64,000 nucleotides of DNA from CBDBJQ01 sp965206405 (GCA_965206405.1 CBDBJQ010000006.1:2356001-2420000); one strand, 5' to 3'; numbered from the stretch's first letter, positions 45,065 to 54,150 are shown. Notes: generated by a model not told the origin, from the sequence alone. Program-made: numbers and translations.

Positions 45065-45649
45065 CTAGTTCCCCCCGGAAATCTTGCGCAGACGATTGCG
45101 CGAATAAGCGAGATCTTCGGAGCTCATCTCGAATCCGACATAAACCCTGTATTCCGGAGGCGCATGGTCGGGGACCCGGAGAATTGTCGCCGTGAAATCC
45201 TCGGTGAAAGTTATCAGGGTTTCGGTTTCATGATATTCAACGGTGAGAGGAAATCGGTTGCGGGTGAGGACGTTTCCGTCGCGGTCGAGCACAGCAACAA
45301 AGTAGAAAAACGGCGCCAGGCCCGCGGTGTTCGCCGGCCCTCGAATCACGTCGAACATCAGGGTCGTGACAATATCGGTTTTCTTCTTGTGGATATAGCA
45401 ATAGTGGTCGATCCGCCGCATGCGTGCGGAGAACACGACTTGATCGAGAGCACCCTCGCCACCGGGTGCAAAGCGCGTGAGCTCTCCCGGTCCGTCGAGT
45501 ACCGCCACGCGCGGGCAATAGGCACCATAGTTCGGCTCGGCGGTCAGGATGCTGGTGTCGAGGCCGAGGTCGAATTTGCCGCACCCGGCGAGCGCGAGCA
45601 TCCCGAATAGCGCAAGGCTGGAAACCAGGCGCCTGCCTCGGCACTGCAT
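45065..45649 (-). CDS. Putative lipoprotein, function unknown
   Basis: About 194 residues from MQCRGRRLVSSLALFGMLAL; upstream ATG codons at 45664, 45679 and 45691 are also possible. The lipobox LALAGC gives a lipid-modified Cys followed by GKFDLGLDTS. The mature domain has two more cysteines (GAYCPRVAV and HYCYIHKKK) and a beta-rich pattern ending in MSSEDLAYSRNRLRKISG. It resembles small alphaproteobacterial outer-membrane lipoproteins of unknown role. Monocistronic between the CDGSH gene and gcvT, all on the minus strand. Confidence 0.75.
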   Translation of the reverse strand: MQCRGRRLVSSLALFGMLALAGCGKFDLGLDTSILTAEPNYGAYCPRVAVLDGPGELTRFAPGGEGALDQVVFSARMRRIDHYCYIHKKKTDIVTTLMFDVIRGPANTAGLAPFFYFVAVLDRDGNVLTRNRFPLTVEYHETETLITFTEDFTATILRVPDHAPPEYRVYVGFEMSSEDLAYSRNRLRKISGGN

Positions 45650-45716
45650 TCTCTGGTGTCGCATTCCCCGGCGCTGCATCGTCCATCCCATGAAATCGAT
45701 CGCCAAGAACCCGCCT

Positions 45717-45956
45717 CTAGAGTGAACTGTGCGTTCCATCGCAAAGCGGCGAGGAGCCAGTGTTCTTGCAGCCGCAAAACCACACCGACCCGGTTTTCTC
45801 GGCCACATGCTTGACCGGCTCAATGCCGGTGTCCTTGTGGCTGCCGTCGCAGAAGGGCTGCGTAGCGCTGCGCCCGCAGGCGCACCACCAGTAGCTCTTG
45901 CCTTCCTCGAGTTCGGCCTCAAACGGCGATTTCTGGGCGATCATGGGTTCCGGCAT
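45717..45956 (-). CDS. CDGSH iron-sulphur domain protein
   Basis: A 79-residue protein with two CDGSH-type motifs: CACGRSATQPFCDGSHKDTG and CGCKNTGSSPLCDGTHSSL. Each has the C-x-C...C-x3-H ligands for a 2Fe-2S cluster. Two-motif bacterial members like this are probably redox or iron-sulphur carriers; partner unknown. Length is normal. Confidence 0.9.
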   Translation of the reverse strand: MPEPMIAQKSPFEAELEEGKSYWWCACGRSATQPFCDGSHKDTGIEPVKHVAEKTGSVWFCGCKNTGSSPLCDGTHSSL

Positions 45957-46274
45957 CGGTTCTTCTCCTTAATATCTCGACAGCCTGATTCGCATGTTCA
46001 GGATATTCCCGGAGCGTTTCCTGCGGAGCGCGATATTGCAAATTACGGAGTCTGGCCGCACAGTTCCCGATGCGGATCCACGATGACCTGCCCGGTGGCC
46101 GACGATAGTGCCGATTGTAGGGCAGAACGGTCGAAGCGCAAGAGATAGCAGGCCCGGGAAACCCCGGAACGGAGCGCTTCCGGAGGGGCACCTCCGGAGG
46201 GGTGCCTCCGGAATTGAAACACCTCCGGCACACTATCAGAAAGCCGCAGGGATACTGCCGGGACGGACGGATCG
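45957..46274. other. Intergenic region between the CDGSH gene and thrB, with a dyad
   Basis: This 318-base stretch contains the promoters of the minus-strand CDGSH gene and the plus-strand thrB. A GC-rich dyad at 46178-46213 has perfect outer 9-base arms TTCCGGAGG and CCTCCGGAA, with the motif CCTCCGGAGG repeated inside, and would form a long hairpin in the thrB leader. No small gene, leader peptide with runs of threonine or isoleucine codons, or terminator was recognised. Confidence 0.55.
46178..46213. repeat. Dyad symmetry in the thrB leader
   Basis: Outer 9-base arms TTCCGGAGG (46178-46186) and CCTCCGGAA (46205-46213) are perfect complements. The centre contains CACCTCCGGAGGGGTG, itself nearly self-complementary. 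No T-run follows, so it is not an obvious terminator. Confidence 0.75.
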
Positions 46275-47237
46275 ATGGCGGTCTACACAGAAGTCTCAGA
46301 CGAGGAGCTGGCGGTTTTCGCCGCCGAGTACGATTTCGGCGAAATCATCTCCTATCAAGGCATCGCCGAAGGTGTGGAAAACACCAATTACCAACTCGAG
46401 ACGGAAACCGAGCGTTTCATTCTCACCCTCTACGAAAAACGCGTCGATCCCCGAGATCTCCCGTTCTTCCTCGGCCTGATGGAGCATCTTGCCGCGCGCG
46501 GCATCCCCTGCCCGACTCCTATCCATGGCCGTGATGGAGCCGTTTCCCGCACGCTCTGCAACCGGCCGGCGACAATCGTCACCTTCCTCAAGGGTATCTG
46601 GCCACGGCGCGTTCTGCCCGACCACTGCGCGGGGATTGGCAAGGCGCTGGCCAATCTCCATCTCGCGGCGGAGGATTTCACGATGCAGCGCAAAAACACG
46701 CTGTCGGTCGGGGCGTGGCGGCCGCTGCTCGAACAGTGCATCGACAGGGCCGATTCGATCCATAACGGCCTCGGCAAGATTCTCGATGACGAGGTGTCGT
46801 TTCTCGATCAGAACTGGCCCAAGGATATCCCGGCCGGAATCTGCCATGCTGATCTCTTCCCTGACAACGTGTTCTTTCTCCAGGGGAAGGTCTCGGGACT
46901 TATCGATTTCTATTTCGCTTGCAACGAGTTCCTCGCCTACGATCTCGCGATCTGCCTGAATGCGTGGTGCTTCGAGGGCCGGGCCTTCAACATCACCAAG
47001 GCGCGACGCATGTTTTCCGCCTACCGGGCGGTGCGGGAGTTTTCCCAGGATGAACTGGCTGCCCTGCCCACCGTCATGCGTGGCGGCGCGATGCGCTTCC
47101 TGTTGACGCGGCTATACGATCTTCTGAACCATCAAGGCGACAGCGCCTTGGTGACACCCAAGGATCCCCTCGAATATCTCGCCATCCTGCGCTTCCACCA
47201 GGATGTTACCGCGGTTGGCCAGTACGGGCTGGATTGA
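46275..47237 (+). CDS. thrB: Homoserine kinase (APH-fold ThrB)
   Basis: A 320-residue enzyme that phosphorylates homoserine in threonine synthesis. Alphaproteobacterial ThrB belongs to the aminoglycoside-phosphotransferase fold, unlike the GHMP kinase of E. coli. Visible motifs are YQGIAEGVENTNYQLET (27-43), the catalytic loop ICHADLFPDNVFF near 195-207 and GLIDFYFACNEFLAYDLAIC near 213-232. Its stop overlaps the rnhA start (TGATG), so the pair is coupled. Confidence 0.93.
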   Translation: MAVYTEVSDEELAVFAAEYDFGEIISYQGIAEGVENTNYQLETETERFILTLYEKRVDPRDLPFFLGLMEHLAARGIPCPTPIHGRDGAVSRTLCNRPATIVTFLKGIWPRRVLPDHCAGIGKALANLHLAAEDFTMQRKNTLSVGAWRPLLEQCIDRADSIHNGLGKILDDEVSFLDQNWPKDIPAGICHADLFPDNVFFLQGKVSGLIDFYFACNEFLAYDLAICLNAWCFEGRAFNITKARRMFSAYRAVREFSQDELAALPTVMRGGAMRFLLTRLYDLLNHQGDSALVTPKDPLEYLAILRFHQDVTAVGQYGLD

Positions 47238-47713
47238 TGGCCGATCCCGGTTCACCTGCCGGCAACGATGGAGGCATCATCGAGATATTCACGGACGGCT
47301 CCTGTATCAATAATCCCGGCCCCGGCGGCTGGGGCGCCGTACTCCGGTGGCGCGACAACGAAAAGGAGCTGAGCGGCGGCGAAGCCGCGACCACCAACAA
47401 CCGCATGGAAATAACCGCGGCCATCAAGGCACTGCAGGCGCTGACACGGCCCTCGCTTGTGCATGTCCACACCGATAGCACCTATCTGCGCGATGGCATC
47501 ACCAAATGGATAGCAGGGTGGAAACGCCAGAACTGGCGGACGAAAAACAAAAAACCAGTGAAAAACATTGATCTCTGGCAGGCGCTCGAGGCCGCGGCCG
47601 CCAAGCATAAAATCGAGTGGTTTTGGGTTCGGGGGCATACCGGCCACCCTGAAAACGAGCGCGCCGATGCGCTGGCACGCGCCGCCGTGCCGAAGCAGGG
47701 TTCGTCCCGCTGA
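47237..47713 (+). CDS. rnhA: Ribonuclease HI
   Basis: A 158-residue enzyme degrading RNA in RNA/DNA hybrids. ATG-47237 overlaps the thrB stop; a TTG three bases before is not preferred. The catalytic residues are in IFTDGSCINNPG (Asp), NNRMEITAAIKAL (Glu), VHTDSTYLRDG (Asp) and GHTGHPENERADALAR (Asp/His). Complete type 1 RNase H with the basic protrusion region WKRQNWRTKNKKPVKN. Confidence 0.96.
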   Translation: MADPGSPAGNDGGIIEIFTDGSCINNPGPGGWGAVLRWRDNEKELSGGEAATTNNRMEITAAIKALQALTRPSLVHVHTDSTYLRDGITKWIAGWKRQNWRTKNKKPVKNIDLWQALEAAAAKHKIEWFWVRGHTGHPENERADALARAAVPKQGSSR

Positions 47714-47763
47714 TATCCACTCTGATCGGAAATCCGGCCGGCATCTGGCCGAATTCGGTGAAT

Positions 47764-48261
47764 TTACAGAGCTTCCTGGATCGCTTCGGCCGAGGAGACA
47801 TTCAGCCCCGGCTCGGTTTCGATCGCGAGATACTCAATGCGGCCGTCCTGCACGATCATGGCGTAACGCCTTGAGCGGGTGCCGTAGCCGCGCGCCGACA
47901 TGTCAGCATCGAGACCCATGCCGCGGGTCAGATCGCAGTTGCCGTCGGCCAGCATCGTTATCTTGCCATCGGCGCCGTGAACCTTGCCCCAGGCGCCCAT
48001 CACCATCGCATCGTTGACCGAAACGCAGACGATCTCGTCAACGCCTTTGGCGCGGAGCGCATCGGCTTGGGCAACGAACCCCGGGAGATGCTGGGCCGAG
48101 CAGGTGCGGGTGTAGGCGCCGGGCAATCCGAAAACGACGACGCGACGGCCCCCGAAGAAATCTTCCGTCGCCACCGCCTCCGGCACACCGTCGACAAGCC
48201 GGAACAAGGTCGCGGCGGGAACCTTGTCGCCCGCCTCGATTGCTCCCGTTTTTTCCGCCAT
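47764..48261 (-). CDS. Peroxiredoxin, Prx5/hybrid-type (copy 2)
   Basis: A 165-residue thiol peroxidase; Cys54 in FGLPGAYTRTCSAQHLPGF is the peroxidatic Cys, with Thr51. It reduces peroxides using a thiol donor such as glutaredoxin. It follows a second, about half-identical peroxiredoxin gene by 7 bases in the same orientation. Compared with that copy, PGAFTPTCS is changed to PGAYTRTCS. Confidence 0.92.
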   Translation of the reverse strand: MAEKTGAIEAGDKVPAATLFRLVDGVPEAVATEDFFGGRRVVVFGLPGAYTRTCSAQHLPGFVAQADALRAKGVDEIVCVSVNDAMVMGAWGKVHGADGKITMLADGNCDLTRGMGLDADMSARGYGTRSRRYAMIVQDGRIEYLAIETEPGLNVSSAEAIQEAL

Positions 48262-48268
48262 GGCGGCC

Positions 48269-48751
48269 TTACAGCGCCTTCAGGGTGTCGTCGGCGCCGG
48301 ATACGGCAAGCGCGCCGCCATCCTCGAGTGCGAGATGGCCAACGACGCCGTCATCGACAACCATGGCAAAGCGCCGGCACCGTACGCCGAGACCGCGATT
48401 CTTGAGATCGAGCTCGATACCGAGTTTCCCGGCGAATTCGCCGCTGCCGTCAGCGAGCACGCTGACCTTGCCGCCAGCCTTCTGGTCCTTGCCCCAGGCA
48501 TCCATCACGAAAACATCGTTGACCGAAACGCAGGCGACCTCGTCAACGCCCTTGGCTTTGAAGGCGTCGATCTGGTCGACGAAGCCGGGCATGTGCTGGG
48601 CCGAGCATGTCGGGGTGAAAGCACCCGGGACACCGAACATGACCACCTTGCGGCCCGAGAAAAAATCATCGGTAGAGATTCCCTCCGGCCCTTCCTTGCC
48701 CATCCGGTACAGTGTTGCCGCTGGAATCTTGTCGCCACTCTTAATCGTCAT
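48269..48751 (-). CDS. Peroxiredoxin, Prx5/hybrid-type (copy 1)
   Basis: A 160-residue enzyme from MTIKSGDKIP; an AAGGAG ribosome binding site is 9 bases before this ATG, while the ATG three codons upstream touches it and is unlikely. Cys49 in FGVPGAFTPTCSAQHMPGF is the peroxidatic residue. First gene of a two-gene tandem peroxiredoxin operon. An 11-G run lies 24 bases upstream of the start, in the leader or promoter. Confidence 0.93.
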   Translation of the reverse strand: MTIKSGDKIPAATLYRMGKEGPEGISTDDFFSGRKVVMFGVPGAFTPTCSAQHMPGFVDQIDAFKAKGVDEVACVSVNDVFVMDAWGKDQKAGGKVSVLADGSGEFAGKLGIELDLKNRGLGVRCRRFAMVVDDGVVGHLALEDGGALAVSGADDTLKAL

Positions 48752-48774
48752 GAACCGCATCTCCTTGCATGTGA

Positions 48775-48785
48775 GGGGGGGGGGG
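48775..48785. repeat. Poly-G tract (11 G) upstream of the peroxiredoxin operon
   Basis: Eleven consecutive G (C on the coding strand) lie 24 bases before the start of the first peroxiredoxin gene. Length changes here would alter promoter or leader spacing. Confidence 0.95.
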
Positions 48786-48955
48786 TGAAACCACCGGACC
48801 CGCCAGGGCGAACCCGCCATGGCGTCCACACCGGGAGGCGAACACCGGGGCGGACACCCGGAGCAACCGGCAAACAGAGATAGGAACGACCTTGCGAATG
48901 TCCAGAGGACAGAACAGTTTCGCCAAGGAGGTATCCCTTGTCACAGCGCGCTTTT

Positions 48956-51313
48956 CTAGCGGTCCGCCGCCTCCTGGCGGCCCTGCGCCGTGGCTATGCT
49001 CCGGACCCGCCTTGCTGTGTCAAGAACCGTGGAATCCGTCAGGAGTTCGGGCAGGACGATACCCTGCGGCGCCGATGGTCCGTAGATGGCATTGAAGGGA
49101 ATCCCATAGCGACCGTAAGAGGCGAGATATGCGGAAATTTCCGCATCCGGGCGCGTCCAGTCAGCTCGCATGGCAATCACCCCCTCCTGCGCCAACCAGG
49201 TCGAGACCGCCTCGCCTTCAAGAACCAGCTTCTTGTTGGCGAGGCAGGTTACACACCAATCCGCCGTGACATCGACAAACACTGTCTTTCCGGCAGCGAC
49301 CAGCTTGTTGATCTCCTGCCGGTCGAGGGGACGCCAGAGCGCATTGCGAAGTTCGGACGCACCGAGGACGCCAGAGGAAACAGATCCGCCGCCGGCAACG
49401 GTCGATGATGGATATCCCGGTAGTGACCCCGGTGGCGATCCCGGGGCTGGATCATGCAGAAACGCCGAGACGCAGGCAGCAGCCAGTAGCAGAACCGCCA
49501 CTTTTCCGCCATGGCGTCCAAGGCGGGAATCCGGCATCCGCCGCAGGCCCATGATTGTACCGGCCAGGGCAACCAGCGCCGCGACCGCAATCGCGGCCTC
49601 GATGTCGAGCTGGATGGCGATCAGATCAACCAGCCAGACTGCCGTCGCGACCAGGGCGAGACCGAGGACAATCCGCAACCACCGCATCCAGGGCCCGGGC
49701 CGCGGCAGCCAGGTCACCATGCGGGGAACCGCCGCAACCGCGAGGTAGGGCAGAGCCAGACCGACGCCGAGAGCCAGAAACACGATGAAGATTTCCGCAC
49801 CGGGGCGGCTCAGGGCGAAGCCGACCGCCGTGCCGACGAACGGCGCCGAACACGGAGTCGCCAGCAGGGTTGCCAACACCCCGGTCAGGAAATGTCCGGC
49901 CAGGGAATTTGCCCCTTTCTCCGATCCGATCCTATCGGAGATGGCCGAGGGAAGCGTGATCTCGAACCAGCCGAAAAGATTGCAGGCAAACAGGACCAGT
50001 ACCCCTGTCATCGCTGCAAGGAATACCGGATTCTGGAACTGGATTCCCCATCCGATGATCGTGCCCGCCGATCGCAGCCCGGCCAGCGCCGTTGCAAGCA
50101 AAAGGAAGGAACACAGGATGCCCGCTGTCGCGGCAAGGAAGCCGATCCTGACCGTTCGCCTGGAGGCCCCGCCCTGGCCGACCACGCCCAGGAGCTTCAG
50201 CGACAGCACCGGCAGGACACACGGCATCAGGTTGAGAATCAGGCCGCCAAGCAGCGCAAACAGGAGAATGCCGACAAGCGTGACCTCCCCTGCTGTAGCG
50301 GCGCCCGCTTCCTGTAGCGGCGCGCCCAACAGGGTCGGAATGCGCATCCGCCTTTCGATGCTGCGTCCCTCATCGACAAGCGTGAGCGTAACCTCGGTGC
50401 CGACGAGACTCACGGCCGGCGCACCACCGCCCGGAATGGCGATCCTGGCCCTTCTCTGATCTGCATCGAAACGGATCTCGGGTGGGCCGAACCAGGTGTT
50501 TCCGGGAGCTTCGACAAACAAATCCGGCGTGGCGAAAGGGCGCTGCCCGGCATCGGCGGCAATATGGAGGGTAAAACCCGGCTTTCCGGCCCCGTTATTT
50601 CCGGCCAGATCATTTGCCTGCCGGGCTCCCCCCTGATCTCCCGGGGAAGCGTGCGCCGCCGCTGAGAGGTTCACATCGAGGAATGCGAGACCGCCGCTGC
50701 CCGCCCCGCCCTCGGGCCCGGGAACCTGGTCGACGAACCGCGCGATCAGCCCGGCGCTTCTGGAGGATACAGCTGTGCCCGCCGGCAGGGTGAGGGCGAC
50801 ATCCGCCTCGAACGGCACACAGATATCGCTGCAGGCGAGGTAGTCGACATGAAACCGGGCGTCGATCGGCCCCGGGCCGACCAGTTGCGCCCGTAATGGC
50901 AGGATAACTTCGTTTTCGTATCCGTAATTCTCGAACCCGAACACGTCGAAGCGCTTCGGCGCCGGCCAGAGGATATCCACGGATTCGATGTTCCGGGACC
51001 GCGTCCAATCGAGCTGTGGCGGGATTCCCGCATCGCCCGGCGTTCGCCAGTAGATCTTCCATCCCGGATCGAGCGCGAACTGCAGCCCGAGCAGGACAGA
51101 GTCTTCCCCGGGGACAGTATCGGTCGACGACAGCAGGCGAACCGCGCTATGCGCAGTGCGGTCCCATTCGCTGACCGCAGCCGGCGCCGGTAACACCCAG
51201 CCAGACAACAAGCCAAACAACAGGGTTGCTGCAAGACCCGACAGCCAGGCGCGCCTTTGGGTCACGGAACCAGCCGCATCCTGCCCGCTCCCGACGTCAC
51301 CGATACCAGTCAT
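48956..51313 (-). CDS. DsbD/ScsB-family thiol:disulfide interchange protein
   Basis: A 785-residue membrane protein. After a signal segment (LSGLAATLLFGLLSGWVL) comes a periplasmic N-terminal domain (about 50-300) with YLACSDICVPFEA, the DsbD alpha-type Cys pair. A polytopic DsbD beta domain (about 350-610) has NLMPCVLPVLSLK and TPCSAPFVGTAVGFAL, each with a redox Cys, and a C-terminal thioredoxin domain has DVTADWCVTCLANKKLVL. It moves electrons from cytoplasmic thioredoxin to the periplasm. The start is 17 bases from the left end of an intact IS1380 element, so its original upstream region has been separated by the IS. Confidence 0.93.
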   Translation of the reverse strand: MTGIGDVGSGQDAAGSVTQRRAWLSGLAATLLFGLLSGWVLPAPAAVSEWDRTAHSAVRLLSSTDTVPGEDSVLLGLQFALDPGWKIYWRTPGDAGIPPQLDWTRSRNIESVDILWPAPKRFDVFGFENYGYENEVILPLRAQLVGPGPIDARFHVDYLACSDICVPFEADVALTLPAGTAVSSRSAGLIARFVDQVPGPEGGAGSGGLAFLDVNLSAAAHASPGDQGGARQANDLAGNNGAGKPGFTLHIAADAGQRPFATPDLFVEAPGNTWFGPPEIRFDADQRRARIAIPGGGAPAVSLVGTEVTLTLVDEGRSIERRMRIPTLLGAPLQEAGAATAGEVTLVGILLFALLGGLILNLMPCVLPVLSLKLLGVVGQGGASRRTVRIGFLAATAGILCSFLLLATALAGLRSAGTIIGWGIQFQNPVFLAAMTGVLVLFACNLFGWFEITLPSAISDRIGSEKGANSLAGHFLTGVLATLLATPCSAPFVGTAVGFALSRPGAEIFIVFLALGVGLALPYLAVAAVPRMVTWLPRPGPWMRWLRIVLGLALVATAVWLVDLIAIQLDIEAAIAVAALVALAGTIMGLRRMPDSRLGRHGGKVAVLLLAAACVSAFLHDPAPGSPPGSLPGYPSSTVAGGGSVSSGVLGASELRNALWRPLDRQEINKLVAAGKTVFVDVTADWCVTCLANKKLVLEGEAVSTWLAQEGVIAMRADWTRPDAEISAYLASYGRYGIPFNAIYGPSAPQGIVLPELLTDSTVLDTARRVRSIATAQGRQEAADR

Positions 51314-51329
51314 CCTGCCTTCAGCCCCC

Positions 51330-52978
51330 TAACCCGAATATTTCATGAACAGGTACCGCTAAATCCCGTATTCGTGTTATGATTCAGTTACTTGAAATGA
51401 TCAAACACAAGGATTTAGCGGCGACAGATTGTACCCCCGATCAGCTGGAATTTCCAGCCTGCCGTAAACGCCGGGTAACCACCGGCTTCGATGGAGGTCA
51501 TGTGACGAGCAACGGCGGCGTTTTGCTGCTACGCGGGGCGGATCACCTGCCGGGATTGACGGCATCGCTTGCCCGGCGGCTGTCCGACGACCGGCAGGCG
51601 GGCAAGGTTGAGCACAGTTTGCGGGATATGCTGCGGCAACGGATCTACAGCCTGCCCCTGGGTTACGAGGACCTGAACGACCACGACGCCCTGCGCCACG
51701 ACCAGGCATTGCAGACGGCGGCCGATCGGGATCAGCCGCCAGCCAGCCCGTCGACGCTATGCCGGTTCGAGAACACAGCCGACCGCCAGGTGGCCAGGGC
51801 CGCGCACGAGGTTCTGATGGAGACCTTCATCGCCTCGTTCAAACACCCGCCCGACGACGAGCTGGTCCTCGACTTCGACGCCACCGACGATGCGGTTCAC
51901 GGCCATCAGGAGGGCCGTTTCTTTCAGGCCTATTACGACCACGATTGTTTCCTGCCACTTTATGTGTTCTGTGATGTGTTTTGTGGCAATCAGCTTCTGG
52001 TCAGCTACCTGCGGCCCTCGAACATCGACGGCGCCAAACACGCCTGGGCGATCCTGGCCCTGCTGGTGCGGCGCCTGCGCCGGGTCTGGCCGAAGGTGCG
52101 GATCATCCTGCGCGGGGATTCCGGCTTCTGCCGCCACCGCATGCTGGACTGGTGCGACCGGCATGATGTGGACTATGTCCTCGGCATCGCCAGGAATGCC
52201 CGCCTGAACGCTCTGGCGGAGCCGTGGCTGGACCGGTCGGCCCGGGACTTTGAGGCGTCGGGGGAGAAACAGCGCCTGTTCGGCGAATTTACCTACGCCG
52301 CCGGCACCTGGCGCAGCGAACGCCGGGTCATCGCGCGGATCGAGCATTCGGCCAAAGGGGCCAACCCCCGCTATATCGTCACCAGCCTTCCGGGCAACGC
52401 ACAGGCGTTGTACGAGGAACGATACTGCGCCCGCGGCGAGATGGAAAACCGCATCAAGGAACAGCAACTCGATCTCTTCGCCGACCGCACCAGCTGCCAC
52501 AAATGGTGGCCCAACCAGTTCCGCTTGCTGCTCTCCGCTCTCGCCTGCACCCTCATGGAAGCCATCCGCCGGATCGGCCTCACCGGCACCCGCATGGCCC
52601 GCGCCCGGTGCGGGACCATTCGCCTGCGCTTGTTGAAGATCGGCGCCATCATCCAGCGGAACACCCGCCGGGTCCGCTTTATGATGTCCAGTGCCTGCCC
52701 CGACGAGGACCTGTTCCGCCTCGTCGCCAGCAGGCTGGTCCCAGACTAGCCGGGGAAAACCCCGGCTTCACCATTCAGGGAAATGCGCAGGGCGCATGCG
52801 GCGCAGGTGCTTCCGCCTGCCTGCAATCCGCAAAAAAAACCGGCTCAGCCGCCAAACATACCGGCTGAACGCCAGGCTCTGCCCGAATACGCAGGAAATC
52901 TATGTCAGAGGCACCACGAAAAGCCGAATTGAGGCGGGAAACCAACCCGCCGGACGTCTTCATGAAATATCCGGGCTA
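51330..52978 (+). mobile_element. IS1380-family insertion sequence, complete
   Basis: The 1649-base element has terminal repeats TAACCCGAATATTTCATGAA (left) and the complement of TTCATGAAATATCCGGGCTA (right), with differences at two or three positions. It carries one transposase gene. The right part after the gene is about 230 bases long and noncoding. Parts of the same element occur at 22799, 24849-25238, 55146-55212 and 56054-56114. Confidence 0.93.
51379..52749 (+). CDS. IS1380-family transposase
   Basis: A 456-residue DDE transposase. Asp residues in LVLDFDATDDAVHGHQ and ILRGDSGFCRHRML and a Glu in YCARGEMENRIKEQQLD form the catalytic triad. The N-terminus is FPACRKRRVTTGFDGGHVTS. Full length and without frameshift, so the element is probably able to move. 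Confidence 0.95.
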   Translation: MIQLLEMIKHKDLAATDCTPDQLEFPACRKRRVTTGFDGGHVTSNGGVLLLRGADHLPGLTASLARRLSDDRQAGKVEHSLRDMLRQRIYSLPLGYEDLNDHDALRHDQALQTAADRDQPPASPSTLCRFENTADRQVARAAHEVLMETFIASFKHPPDDELVLDFDATDDAVHGHQEGRFFQAYYDHDCFLPLYVFCDVFCGNQLLVSYLRPSNIDGAKHAWAILALLVRRLRRVWPKVRIILRGDSGFCRHRMLDWCDRHDVDYVLGIARNARLNALAEPWLDRSARDFEASGEKQRLFGEFTYAAGTWRSERRVIARIEHSAKGANPRYIVTSLPGNAQALYEERYCARGEMENRIKEQQLDLFADRTSCHKWWPNQFRLLLSALACTLMEAIRRIGLTGTRMARARCGTIRLRLLKIGAIIQRNTRRVRFMMSSACPDEDLFRLVASRLVPD

Positions 52979-53068
52979 GCCCAAACCTGCGATCTGCTTC
53001 TTCCAAAGCTCATGTCGGGTGAAATCCGTGTCGGTGAGGCCGAAAAAGTCGCCCAGGAGGTAGCATGA
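52979..53068 (+). pseudogene. hsdS: Type I restriction specificity subunit HsdS, C-terminal tail
   Basis: Directly after the IS1380 right end the frame reads AQTCDLLLPKLMSGEIRVGE followed by AEKVAQEVA and a stop. The DLLLPKLMSGEIRV stretch is a hallmark of the C-terminus of HsdS. The element has removed or separated the rest of the gene. The tail's stop overlaps the start of the DUF3800 gene (ATGA). Confidence 0.8.
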
Positions 53069-53799
53069 AAGTCCTATTTCTCGACGAATCTGGCGACCAC
53101 AATCTATCCGTCATCGATCCGCAATATCCAATGTTTGTGTTGGGTGGCGTCATCATGAACAAGGATTACGCCGAGGGTGCGCTCGTCGAGAAATTAAACG
53201 CCTTTAAGCAAGAAATGTTCGGAACGACGGATATCATCCTGCACACAGCCGATATCACCAGGAACCGTAATGGGTTTGAGGCCCTTAAAGACACAGCCTT
53301 TCGGACCAGGTTTTATCAGCTCCTCAACTCGCTAATGAGCGAAGCCAATTATTCGGTGGTCGCCTGCGCCATTCGAAAAGAAAACTACTTGAGCCGTTAC
53401 GGCGTGGCGGCGCTGGATCCATATCTCCTCAGCTTGGATATTTTAGTCGAACGATTTTGCTTTGACGCCGGAAAGATAAGTTCTGGAGGTCTAATCGTTG
53501 CCGAAAAGCGCGATCCCACGCTCGACCGGGAACTGGACCTTGCTTGGTTGAACCTGAAAATTCAAGGGACGAGGTATTTACAGGCAAGCGAAATCGAAGA
53601 CCGCATCCTCGCTCTCAATCTTCGAGAAAAGAAGGACAATATCGCAGGTTTGCAATTAGCCGACCTGGTGGTGTCTCCGATAGGTCGACACGTGTTGGGC
53701 AAGCCAGACAAGGACGACTGGCGGATCGTGAAACAGAAGTTCCGACGCAATCGTGGAGGAAAAGTGGAGGGATTTGGCCTTGTCATTTTGCCAAAATAA
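53065..53799 (+). CDS. DUF3800 domain protein, translationally coupled to hsdS
   Basis: A 244-residue protein beginning MKVLFLDESGDHNLSV; Asp7/Glu8 of LFLDESGD and the later DNIAGLQLADLVVSPIGRH stretch (about 190-208) with Asp are the conserved acidic positions of DUF3800, a family of unknown function with an RNase H-like look. An AGGAGG ribosome binding site within the hsdS tail precedes the start, and ATGA overlap couples it to hsdS, so it was part of a type I restriction-modification operon. That supports, but does not prove, a defence role. Confidence 0.85.
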   Translation: MKVLFLDESGDHNLSVIDPQYPMFVLGGVIMNKDYAEGALVEKLNAFKQEMFGTTDIILHTADITRNRNGFEALKDTAFRTRFYQLLNSLMSEANYSVVACAIRKENYLSRYGVAALDPYLLSLDILVERFCFDAGKISSGGLIVAEKRDPTLDRELDLAWLNLKIQGTRYLQASEIEDRILALNLREKKDNIAGLQLADLVVSPIGRHVLGKPDKDDWRIVKQKFRRNRGGKVEGFGLVILPK

Positions 53800-53888
53800 T
53801 AGGGGCCGACCCCCGCTACGCAGTGATCAGCCCACACTCACAATATCGCTGAGTTGCCGAGAATGTCAATATGGCGAAGAATAATCTT

Positions 53889-54150
53889 GGGCGTTCATCT
53901 CCGAAGCCGATGTCGAGGCCAGGCTGCTCGACCAACTGGAAAACCTTTGGCTACACCCGATTGGCCGACACTATCGCGGGGTCCGATTGACCGGCCCCGG
54001 AACGGGAAGCCTATTCCAACGTCGTTTTGATGAGCCGCCTGGAGGCGGCTGTGAACCGGCTGAACCCGCACATTCCCTCCGAAGCCCGCCACGATGCACT
54101 GAAGAAAGTGATTGCCGCCGGGAAGCTCCCTTATCGAGGAGAACCACCGT
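53889..54150 (+). pseudogene. hsdR: Type I restriction subunit HsdR, N-terminal remnant
   Basis: Two frames give FISEADVEARLLDQLENLW and, after a gap and frame change, EREAYSNVVLMSRLEAAVNR, LNPHIPSEARHDALKKVIAA and GKLP. These are the N-terminal helices of HsdR. The nuclease and helicase domains are absent. It follows the DUF3800 gene, consistent with an original order hsdS-DUF3800-hsdR. Confidence 0.75.
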
